Source of the DNA: Tubiluchus corallicola
Taxonomy: Eukaryota; Priapulida; Priapulimorpha; Priapulimorphida; Tubiluchidae
DNA length: 37,020 bases
Reading direction: 5' to 3'
Assembly (NCBI GenBank): GCA_030141605.1
Contig: JAQGDQ010001511.1
Location: forward strand, 1 to 37,020
Each line of letters starts with the position of its first letter. Within the stretch, counting starts at the first letter, position 1. Position numbers and translations under genes: made by a program. This document shows positions 22,701-34,700 of this stretch, piece by piece. The notes under the pieces are model-generated. The model ran no database searches and was not told the origin of the DNA. It saw only the letters and a list, made by a program, of their open reading frames with translations.

Positions 22701-25700
22701 TGACGAGGGGGGTGTTAGTAGGACTCCTACACTACTACACTAATTACGCTAACAATACAGTACTATTATAGTGACTAATTTAATGTAAGCAAATTACACT
22801 AGCAAGTGCTACCACTATCACTATAAAGAACTTGACTGTGAAATGAAAAGGTGACAAACAAGTAAACAAAAATATCGTAAATAATAGATGGTTTGTCACA
22901 CTCTCTTTTACTAAATTTAATGCAGTTGGCTCATTTTTTGTGTGTTCAGACAGTCTGTTATTAAGTGCATCGAAAACTAAAGTTGATATTTGATTTTTGA
23001 AGAAAATTATGAAAAAGTGATGGTATCATATGCGGTACTGATGCTGAAATTAATTATTGTGAGAGACTACTACACTACTTCATGATGCCCAAAGTCAAAA
23101 AATTCATGTTTGAGTAGCTTTATTACGTTTTATCTGTAAGAAAAATCATAACAAAATATGACAAACTAATTTGAGCCAAAAAGGAAACAAAGAAATTAAT
23201 AATAAAGTGAGACTGAATAATCAAAATAAACTTACATCATGGCTCTACTACTCTTGACAAATAAATGGTTTAACTGAGACAAACAACAACAACAACAACA
23301 ACAACTCTCTTAGCCAAGAACAGACTGCCAACAGACCAGGTAAATTAGCTCTGTCAGTAGAGCATGACAGAAAGAAGCCAAGTCAAGACGTACATACGAA
23401 TGCAGTTAAAAAAGACAGTATGGGGGGGGGGGGGTTTTACAGAATGAGAGAACACTGAAGTAATAAAATAACCTAAAATCCTTCACAATTATTTTTATTT
23501 AATCTTTAACGATTGTTTAAGTTCTACAAATATCAGATAGTTTTCTGTTGTTTATGTCCCATAAGCTGATAGGTGAAGTACTTTGTAAGATAATAGTGTA
23601 ATTTAGAAAGGATGGAATTTACCAGTGGGCATAGTAGACCATTGGTCTAGGGCCCACGGGTATCTGTGAGCTTACTACAACTAATTTGTCACGTAGCCTG
23701 CTAACGCATAACCTTGTTTCAAGTATACAGCTGGTATTTTTTTCTATAATATATTCAAAACCAAAATGGCCGCTGTGTAATAAGTATAGGGCTGGGAGTA
23801 TGAATGCCCTGTACGTATTTTCTACATTGTATTGAAGTTCGTATTTTCTACATTGTAATGTTATGATATTATGTAGTATTTGCTGACATTTGACCATAGC
23901 AATAAATACAGTAAAAATATATAATGTATGCTAAAATACAGACAGGATGGTTTTCCATATACTACCCCATTTTCAACTCTGATATAAAATGTTAACACAA
24001 TTTATATTGCAAAAGCGTTTCTGGTAATTAAATAATAGGCAATAGGTAGTTAAATAATAAACAATTCTTAATTAATGGCAGGCAAGCCCAACTGTTGATG
24101 ACATCACAAACTAACATAATTTTCAACGGCAAAAATATTCCGCGAGCGTGTTGCACGTGTTTGCTAAGGCGAAAATTGAACTACTTTGCTACTGTAAGAT
24201 AGTCGCTGTATTGTAGTAAAGTCATGCATGTTTTAAAATAAAAATTCAAATTTCAAATTTGCCACTGTGCTCATGCGTGAGCTGTCGAACGTGTGTAGTT
24301 CCTCACAAACTAACACATCTGAAGTGACACGTACAACATCTGTTTTTTTGTGCAATGTGTTGCCGAAATACAAGTGCTAGTGCGCCCTTCTAACTATCGA
24401 ATGGCGAAATACATGTGAACCGCAAAGAACTAGTGGTGCGAACGTGAAATTGTGTTTTTGTGGTAATAATTCTTTCACGTAAGTCATTTTTGAAAAAAGT
24501 ATGTTTCCTTTTCAATATTTCAAAGAGTAGATTGTTTTGACCTACAATTTAAGATTGGGTCCAGTTTTGCTTGAAACAACAATATTTCTATGAATCTGGG
24601 GGTCCACTAATGAGTTTGGCCTAGGGCTCAAAAGCGGGTAAATCCGGCACTGAGATACCGATTAAATCTTTAATCAAATCACATGTCATCTGATCTAATT
24701 ACTGTTTTGTAAAATTTTTAACAATTGATGTTTTTTGTGTTGTATTTTTGTAGGCATTTCATCTGATAGATCTACAGTTAGATCGTCCCAGATTCTTGAG
24801 CAAATCTCTCGTCACTTTTGCCGTGTTCAATGTTTTTGTTTATTGTTTACTGGCAGCAGAATTTATTGCAACTGAGCTCATTACAGATGCTGAAATTCAG
24901 GTACGATTAACTCTTTGGTTTTATAGCAATTGAGACTCCGTACGTCAGTGTTGACTCACTTTGGCGATATTTGTAAAACGAGACATTGAATAATCACGAG
25001 TGACATGTTCACTCAACAAGAGAAGTAGCTGAGGGCGGTACGGTAGTCTAAACCGCTTGGGAACAGTTTGCTTGGTGGTCAGCTATCCAGTTTTTGAATA
25101 TGTTTAGCACTGTTTAACTTGCAGATAAGCACACGCAGTGACTACTTGACTACTCTCTTTGCCAGTTCTTATGCTGTAGTACTCACTCAGTTAGTAGATA
25201 TGTAAGGTTTAACAAAATGCTTGGAATGTGCTAGCTAAAACATTCCACGGAGAGGTAGGGCTTTTAAAGCTTTCCAAGGATTCTAGTTGCTTTTCACATG
25301 GTAGTTTCATAATTCCCTTTCACAATACCTAGTATGATACAGCTACTATTCTAACTACTCGAAGAAGGTCATCTCAAAATTTTATGGATAGTTTTTATTT
25401 GCAACTGGTAGTAAAAAATCAATATATATTACAGTATGTATTTTGCTCTTTACTCTTTTGCCTGGAATTACTCACAGTAATATCTACATACACTTGTATC
25501 TCGGTTTGCCATTCAAAAGTCGGGAGATGTCAGTCGAATTTTCTGATTATCCTTATTTACTGATACTAAGCTAATACAGTAGGCGCTGTGTATTCGACTC
25601 ACGGCAGAATCAGTCGCTTAATTGTCTCAAAAACCTCTAGTATGGGACACTTCTATGCAAAAGTATATAAAAACTGTCGGCAATTGACTAAAATATCTCC

Positions 25701-28700
25701 GCATAACTGATTCTATGTTTTTATAGAGATATACACGTGGTTACACTGATGTAATGATGTAAGCAACACGGCCCGCTAACTAGTGGTCAGCTCGCGAAAT
25801 AACGGAGAGGATCCGTATTATGCCGGACTTTTAACGGTCCAGATTTTGTCCGAATTTTTCGATGTCCGTAAAAGCGAGGTCTAGCAAACCGAGATACGAG
25901 TATAGTTCCGAGTCTAATACGTCTTCATGTTTTCAGGGACTTCTTAAAACGATGGTGAATTCCATATTTGCATTTCTAATGTTTGTGTCTGTCATCTGCT
26001 TTCTCATCTATGGAGTGGAAACTTACTTTCGGGTGAGTTCATTTGCTGATTTTTACCATCCTTTCAAAACGTGGAGACATTCGAAAAATTCTATTTTAAG
26101 TGAAATCACAGTAAAGGAAAGCATCAAGGTTTCTAACAATTCTGTATACCAGGGGTGTGCAAATTGCGGCCCACGGGCCACTTGCGGCCCGCCGAGAGAT
26201 CTTGTGCGGCCCGAGAAGAGGTTTGTCAACGTAATGAAAGTGCGGCCCGGGCGATCCAGCTGAAGTCTGCACCAATATCGCAAAGATAGGGTAGTTTTTT
26301 CCTCTAGATCGGATGGCATTAACCCTTACAAGACCGTTGTCACTTAATGTCACTGTCGGACATGGCGAAATATATGGTTTTTAATATAAATTTTAATAAC
26401 TTCTAAAATAGTTTCTTGAGTGTAGTATGCAGTAGTGATGATGTGCGCAAATCGGATGCAAAAAAAATCGTTATTAGGTCCTACTGTACTTGGCTCCTTG
26501 ACCAAACTGCATGTGGCCCACAGGAAGTGCGGGAATGTTTAATGTGGCCCGGCTAGTCAGATAATTTGCACACCTCTGCTGTATACACATGTTACTCAGC
26601 CTATAGAGGCATCTCTATATTTCTTACAGTTTGTAACTTTTATGAAATTTGTGAGTCTAGCCGTTATTGGGCAAATTCTAAATGAACTAAATGAATAGAC
26701 GTGATGAATGTAATGTGGATGCGATGGACGTTGCTAGAATAAAAATCACGTTGCAAAAAGTATTCAAGTTGATTTGCGCATAATATATGAAGTACATAAC
26801 GTTTACATTGATGACCAATGGGTACTAAACGCTCAGCCCACCACGTCAACACTTACGTAGGTCCGTTCGTTTTTGTGAATGGACGCTCGAAATTGTGTCC
26901 ACTACATTCAAATACACATACCAAATGGACATCTACTGCATTTAAATACACATACCAAATGGACATCTACTGCATTTAAATACACATACCAAATGGACAT
27001 CTACTGCATTTAAATACACATACCAAATGGACATCTACTGCATTTAAATACACATACCAAATGGACATCTACTGCATTTAAATACACATACCAAATGGAC
27101 ATCTACTGCATTTAAATACACATACCAAATGGACATCTACTGCATTTAAATACACATACCAAATGGACATCTACTGCATTTAAATACACATAGTAAACAC
27201 ACATAGTAAACACACATAGTAAACACACATAGTAAACACACATAGTAAACACACATAGTAAACACACATAGTAAACACACATAGTAAACACACATAGTAA
27301 ACACACATAGTAAACACACATAGTAAACACACATAGTAAACACACATAGTAAACACACATAGTAAACACACATAGTAAACACACATAGTAAACACACATA
27401 GTAAACACACATAGTAAACACACATAAATCACATCCAACAAAATAGTCTTCAATTTAGTGAATGGACGATCGTAGTTACGTCCAAGGTTACGTTGGTAGA
27501 TGGTCGTTCAACGTATGTCCATTGCGTCCAACGAGTCCATGGAAATAGTAAACGGATGTCCATCGGAATGTGTCCTTTAGTTTAGTGAATGGACGCTCGA
27601 AGTTACGTCCAAGGTTACTTTGGTAGATGGTCGTTCAACGTATGTCCATTGCGTCCAACGAGTCCATGAAAATAGTAAACGGGTGTCCATTGGAATGTGT
27701 CCTTTAGTTTAGTGAATGGACGCTCGTAGTTACGTCCAAGGTTACGTAGGTAGATGGTCGTTCAACGTATGTCCATTGCGTTCAACAAGTCCATGGAAAT
27801 AGTAAACGGATGTCCATCTGAATGTGTCCTTTAGTTTAGTGAATGGACGATCGTAGTTACGTCCAAGGTTACATAGGTAGATGGTCGTTCAACGTATGTC
27901 CATTGCGTTCAACAAGTCCATGGAAATAGTAAACGGGTGTCCATTGGAATGTGTCCTTTAGTTTAGTGAATGGACGATCGTAGTTACGTCCAAGGTTACG
28001 TAGGTAGATGGTCGTTCAACGTATGTCCATTGCGTTCAACAAGTCCATGGAAATAGTAAACGGATGTCCATTGGAATGTGTCCTTTAGTTTAGTGAATGG
28101 ACGCTCGTAGTTACGTCCAAGGTTACGTAGGTAGATGGTCGTTCAACGTATGTCCATTGCGTTCAACAAGTCCATGGAAATAGTAAACGGATGTCCATCG
28201 GAATGTGTCCTTTAGTGAATGGACGATCAAAAATAACGTCCATCGCGTAGAAAATTACTTTCGTCAAGTCCATCAAATTCGGTAGATTTTGCAACTTAAT
28301 TAAGAGTTATTATGGATCATCTTCCGCAGTGTTTTGTGTCTAACCAAGTGACCACTCGTGTTACTGCTGTACAGACTGTTTCAGAGCTAATCAGTCTAAT
28401 ATGTGTGTTAACTAGGGGTGAGCATCGAATGCTCGAATTCGATTCGAACGAGTTTTTTTAGTTCGAACTCGATTCGAATCCAAAACTATAGATTCGAATA
28501 ATTTAGCACTTCAATCACACATGTTCTTTATCACTAAAACGATTGAAACATCATGCAATTAGCATAATTTAGCTGTGATTTATGCACACAATTTTAAAGA
28601 AATTACTAGTGATTTTGCTGCAGAACAAAATCTAGTGATATGCATGATCTTTGTAAGACTAATTTTTGCTAGCGGTTCAAAAACTTGTTCGAAAATCGTT

Positions 28701-31700
28701 CGATCTCAATTCGAATTAGGTTCGAATTCGAAACACTGAAGTTCGGTTCGATTCGAATTCGCTTTCTTTTAAAGAATGCTCACCCCTAGTGTTAACTATA
28801 AGTAATAATTTGTTTTTTTAATTCTCAAACTTTTTATCAGTTTGTGTTTGCATTACAGGTACATGGTGCTTGGTCGAGTCGAGGCATTACAAAGTCTGTT
28901 AACAGTATTCAGCTTCACATGTCACGGCTGGGTTTGATATCTCAAGCTGGTCTTCAACTCTTTATTGTTCTCTTTCTCGTTTTTGACATCTTAGGTGATA
29001 AATGGAAGAAAGAGTAAGGGTCCTTTCACACCGATTTTATGATTGTTTGTGCTGTGAATGTAGTAGATATTTTCTAGACCAGGGGTGTGCAAATTGCGGC
29101 CCGCCGAGAGAATTTGTGCGGCCCACGAACCACTTGCGGCCTGCCGAGAGAATTTGTGCGGCCCGCGAAGAGATTTGTCAACCAAATGAAAGTGCGGCCC
29201 GGGCGATTAATTGAGTGTATCCAGCTGAAGTCCGTGCCATGATCCCAAAGATAGTGCGGGTAGTTTTTTCTATTAGATCGGATGCCATTAACCCTTACAA
29301 GACGGTTGTAGCTTAATGTCACTGTACTACACAGACTGTGTGTTACACATTACTAATATGCATTGTGATGAAATTACCACTATCTGCCCTGAAAGTAGAA
29401 ATATATGGTTTGTATATAAGTTTTAATAACTTCTAAAATAGTTTCTTAAGCGTAGTAGTGTAGTAGCAATGATGTACGCAGGTCGGATGCAAAAAAATCG
29501 TTATTAGGCCTTTCTGTACTTGGTTCCTTGATCAAACTGCCTGTGGCCCGCAGGAATTGCGGGAAAGTTTAATGTGGCCCGGCTAGTCAGATAATTTGCA
29601 CACCCCTGGTTTAGGCACTGTCATTTTGCAAATTAATCGGTATGTAAATGTTTTGATCGTTATACATATTCTAATTGTTGCCTCGGTTGATCCAACAGGT
29701 ATCTACCTTGTTGCTAGATAATTATTTTTCTCTTGATACATCAATGTGAATTAGCCACAGTCAAAATAGCATTGAATCTGATCAGTAATTTGGCAGTTAG
29801 CATTAGCGAATATGACATTATTATTACTACAGTTAAGCAATACTGAACCTGGTCAGTAATTTAATAGTCAGTGTTCTCTATGTGCCATTCAATGCAGATT
29901 TTTTTGTTTGCATTTTAGAGATTGAAGGTTGGGATTAGTGAATACGGGGTTATTATTACTACAGTTAAGCAATGCTGAGCCTGGTCAGTAATTTAATAGT
30001 CAGTGTTCTCTATGTGCCATTCAATGCAGATTTTTTTGTTTGCATTTTAGAGATTGAAGGTTGGGATTAGTGAATACGGGGTTATTATTACTACAGTTAA
30101 GCAACGCTGAGCCTGGTCAGTAATTTAATAGTCAGTGTTCTCTATGTGCCATTCAATGCAGATTTTTTTGTTTGCATTTTAGAGATTACAGGTTGGGATT
30201 AGTGAATACGAGGTTATTATTACTACAGTTAAGCAACGCTGAGCCTGGTCAGTAATTTAATAGTCAGTGTTCTCGATGTGCCATTCAATGCAGATTTTTT
30301 TGTTTGCAGTTTAGAGATCAGAGGTCGCAATGTGTACGACATCGCGTTTCGCGTGGCCGAGATTGGAGTAGCACTGTGGTTTCCTTGCTGCTTATGGAAC
30401 TGGAGAAGGTATGGTGAAGCGGCGGTGTCAAAATTGATAATTAATTATTTTTAATGATCGTAATTAGCTAACTATTAACAATAACCTGAATATATAGTTA
30501 CCATTCAGCTTAGTACATTAGTAAATTGTTGGTGTTGTTTTACAGCCCGGAACAGTTGTGGATAAATTGTTGGTGTTGTTTTACAGCCCGGAACAGTTGT
30601 GGTAAATTGTTGGTGTTGTTTTACAGCCCGGAACAGTTGTGGTAAATTGTTGGTGTTGTTTTACAGCCCGGAACAGTTGTGGTAAATTGTTGGTGTTGTT
30701 TTACAGCCCGGAACAGTTGTGGTAAATTGTTGGTGTTGTTTTACAGCCCGGAACAGTTGTGGAGTAAATTGTTGGTGTTGTTTTACAGCCCGGAACAGTT
30801 GTGGATAAATTGTTGGTGTTGTTTTACAGCCCGGAACAGTTGTGGAGTAAATTGTTGGTGTTGTTTTACAGCCCGGAACAGTTGTGGATAAATTGTTGGT
30901 GTTGTTTTACAGCCCGGAACAGTTGTGGATAAATTGTTGGTGTTGTTTTACAGCCCGGAACAGTTGTGGATAAATTGTTGGTGTTGTTTTACAGCCCGGA
31001 ACAGTTGTGGATATTAAATCCACAGAAGATACTGAAACAGAGGGAAAAGTCTGAGAGGAGTGAGTCAGAGTGTTTACTGAAAAAAAGACATGTTAGCTAC
31101 CAGTCTACGTCATCAGGTGAGATTTCAATGAGAAAAAGTGTGTGCATGCATTTGCATTCAGTGAGGAAAAGTGCGTGCATGCATTTGCATTCAATGAGAA
31201 GAAGTGTGTGCATGCATTTGCATTCAGTGAGGAAAAGTGCGTGCATGCATTTGCATTCAATGAGAAAAAGTGTGTGCATGCATTTGCATTCAATGAGAAA
31301 AAGTGTGTGTATGCATTTGCATTCAATGAGAAAAAGTGCGTGCATGCATTTGTATTCAATGAGGAAAAGTGCGTGCGTGCATTTGCATTCAATGAGAAAA
31401 AGTGTGTGCATGCATTTGCATTCAATGAGAAAAAGTGCGTGTATGCATTTGCATTCAATGAGAAAAAGTGCGTGTATGCATTTACATTCAATGAGAAAAA
31501 GTGTGTGCATGCATTTGCATTCAATGAGAAAAAGTGTGTGCATGCATTTGCATTCAATGAGAAAAAGTGTGTGTATGCATTTGCATTCAATGAGAAAAAG
31601 TGTGTGTATGCATTTGCATTCAATGAGAAAAAGTGCGTGCGTGCATTTGCATTCAATGAGAAAAAGTGCGTGCATGCATTTGTATTCAATGAGAAAAAGT

Positions 31701-34700
31701 GTATGCACGCATTTGCATTCAATGAGAAAAAGTGTGTGCATGCATTTGCATTCAATGAGAAAAAGTGTGTGCATGCATTTGCATTCAATGAGAAAAAGTG
31801 TGTGTATGCATTTGCATTCAATGAGAAGAAGTGTGTGCGTGCATTTGCATTCAATGAGAAAAAGTGCGTGCGTGCATTTGCATTCAATGAGAAAAAGTGC
31901 GTGCATGCATTTGTATTCAATGAGAAAAAGTGTGTGCATGCATTTGCATTCAATGAGAAAAAGTGTGTGCGTGCATTTGCATTCAATGAGAAAAAGTGTG
32001 TGCGTGCATTTGCATTCAATGAGAAAAAGTGTGTGCGTGCATTTGCATTCAATGAGAAAAAGTGCGTGTATGCATTTGCATTCAATGAGAAAAAGTGTGT
32101 GTATGCATTTGCATTCAATGAGAAGAAGTGTGTGCGTGCATTTGCATTCAATGAGAAAAAGTGTGTGCGTGCATTTGCATTCAATGAGAAAAAGTGTGTG
32201 TATGCATTTGCATTCAATGAGAAAAAGTGCGTGTATGCATTTGCATTCAATGAGAAGAAGTGTGTGCGTGCATTTGCATTCAATGAGAAAAAGTGCGTGC
32301 GTGCATTTGCATTCAATGAGAAAAAGTGTGTGTATGCATTTGCATTCAATGAGAAAAAGTGTGTGTATGCATTTGCATTCAATGAGAAAAAGTGCGTGCG
32401 TGCATTTGCATTCAATGAGAAAAAGTGCGTGCATGCATTTGTATTCAATGAGAAAAAGTGTATGCACGCATTTGCATTCAATGAGAAAAAGTGTGTGTAT
32501 GCATTTGCATTCAATGAGAAAAAGTGTGTGCATGCATTTGCATTCAATGAGAAGAAGTGTGTGTATGCATTTGCATTCAATGAGAAGAAGTGTGTGCGTG
32601 CATTTGCATTCAATGAGAAAAAGTGCGTGCGTGCATTTGCATTCAATGAGAAAAAGTGCGTGCATGCATTTGTATTCAATGAGAAAAAGTGTGTGCATGC
32701 ATTTGCATTCAATGAGAAAAAGTGTGTGCGTGCATTTGCATTCAATGAGAAAAAGTGTGTGCATGCATTTGCATTCAATGAGAAAAAGTGTGTGTATGCA
32801 TTTGCATTCAATGAGAAAAAGTGCGTGTATGCATTTGCATTCAATGAGAAGAAGTGTGTGCGTGCATTTGCATTCAATGAGAAAAAGTGCGTGCGTGCAT
32901 TTGCATTCAATGAGAAAAAGTGTGTGTATGCATTTGCATTCAATGAGAAAAAGTGTGTGTATGCATTTGCATTCAATGAGAAAAAGTGCGTGCGTGCATT
33001 TGCATTCAATGAGAAAAAGTGCGTGCATGCATTTGTATTCAATGAGAAAAAGTGTATGCACGCATTTGCATTCAATGAGAAAAAGTGTGTGTATGCATTT
33101 GCATTCAATGAGAAAAAGTGTGTGCATGCATTTGCATTCAATGAGAAGAAGTGTGTGTATGCATTTGCATTCAATGAGAAGAAGTGTGTGCGTGCATTTG
33201 CATTCAATGAGAAAAAGTGCGTGCGTGCATTTGCATTCAATGAGAAAAAGTGCGTGCATGCATTTGTATTCAATGAGAAAAAGTGTGTGCATGCATTTGC
33301 ATTCAATGAGAAAAAGTGTGTGCACGCATTTGCATTCAATGAGAAAAAGTGTGTGCATGCATTTGCATTCAATGAGAAAAAGTGTGTGCATGCATTTGCA
33401 TTCAATGAGAAAAAGTGTGTGCATGCATTTGTATTCAATGAGAAAAAGTGTGTGCATGCATTTGCAATCAATGAGAAAAAGTGTGTACATGCATTTGCAT
33501 TCAATGAGAAAAAGTGTGTGCATGCATTTGCATTCAATGAGAAAAAGTGCGTGCATGCATTTGCATTCAATGAGAAAAAGTGCGTGCATGCATTTGCATT
33601 CAATGAGAAAAAGTACGTGTATGCATTTGCATTCAATGAGAAAAAGTACGTGTATGCATTTGCATTCAATGAGAAAAAGTGCGTGCATGCATTTGCATTC
33701 AATGAGAAAAAGTGCGTGCATGCATTTGCATTCAATGAGAAAAAGTGTGTACATGCATTTGCATTCAATGAGAAAAAGTGTGTACATGCATTTGCATTCA
33801 ATGAGAAAAAGTGTGTGCACGCATTTGCATTCAATGAGAAAAAGTGTGTACATGCATTTGCATTCAATGAGAAAAAGTGTGTGCATGCATTTGCATTCAA
33901 TGAGAAAAAGTGTGTGCACGCATTTGCATTCAATGAGAAAAAGTGTGTGCATGCATTTACATTCAATGAGAAAAAGTGTGTGCATGCATTTGCATTCAAT
34001 GAGAAAAAGTGCGTGCATGCATTTGCATTCAATGAGAAAAAGTGCGTGCATGCATTTGCATTCAATGAGAAAAAGTGCGTTCAATCAGAAAAAGTACGTG
34101 TATGCATTTGCATTCAATGAGAAAAAGTACGTGTATGCATTTGCATTCAATGAGAAAAAGTGTGTGCATGCATTTGCATTCAATGAGAAAAAGTGTGTGC
34201 ATGCATTTGATTTCAATGAGAAAAAGTATGTGTATGCATTTGCATTCAATGAGAAAAAGTGTGTGTATGCATTTGCATTCAATGAGAAGAAGTGCGTGCA
34301 TGCATTTGCATTCAATGAGAAAAAGTGTGTGCATGCATTTGCATTCAATGAGAAAAAGTGTGTGCATGCATTTGCATTCAATGAGAAAAAGTGTGTGCAT
34401 GCATTTGCATTCAATGAGAAAAAGTGTGTGCATGCATTTGCATTCAATGAGAAAAAGTGCGTGCATGCATTTGCATTCAATGAGAAAAAGTGTGTGCATG
34501 CATTTGCATTCAATGAGAAAAAGTGTGTGTATGCATTTGCATTCAATGAGAAGAAGTCCGTGCATGCATTTGCATTCAATGAGAAAAAGTGCGTGTATGC
34601 ATTTGCATTCAATGAGAAAAAGTTTGTGCATGCATTTACATTCAATGAGAAAAACTGTGTGCATGCATTTGCATTCAATGAGAAAAAGTGTGTGCATGCA

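Larger units (their letters stand above)
14717..22900 (-). mobile_element. Complete Gmr1-like Ty3/gypsy LTR retrotransposon (8,184 bp)
   Basis: Two 1,178-bp direct LTRs with TG...CA ends, a 5-bp target duplication, a primer site, a purine tract and one uninterrupted gag-pol ORF, all oriented to the minus strand. Pol order is protease, integrase, reverse transcriptase, RNase H. This is the Ty1/copia-like order found in the Gmr1-like branch of Ty3/gypsy elements. The LTRs differ at only two positions that I can see (14,823/21,829 and 15,576/22,582), so insertion is recent and the copy may be active. It sits antisense in intron 4, about 200 bp after the donor array. No envelope-like ORF is present. 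Confidence 0.95.
13496..24753 (+). other. Intron 4 (11.3 kb)
   Basis: Starts with the donor array, carries the LTR retrotransposon in antisense orientation, then a (AAC)n microsatellite at 23,281-23,305, a G13 run near 23,424 and an old interspersed repeat. No host exon recognised inside. Confidence 0.8.
26033..28858 (+). other. Intron 6
   Basis: Made largely of a hAT MITE, three minisatellites of different period laid end to end, and a foldback element. 26,579-26,870 and 28,290-28,412 show nothing recognisable. Confidence 0.75.
28995..30314 (+). other. Intron 7
   Basis: Contains hAT MITE copy C and ends in the 132-bp acceptor-bearing array. 29,609-29,786 shows nothing recognisable. Confidence 0.75.

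Noticed and set aside
27112-27453. Minus-strand ORFs of CVYYVCLL-type repeats
   Set aside because: Created by the 13-bp ATAGTAAACACAC array, which reads open in all minus frames.
31097-34084. Three other ORFs of 986-995 codons in the same region (both strands)
   Set aside because: The same DNA is open in four frames because the unit has no stop in them and is a multiple of three; at most one frame could code, and none looks like a protein.
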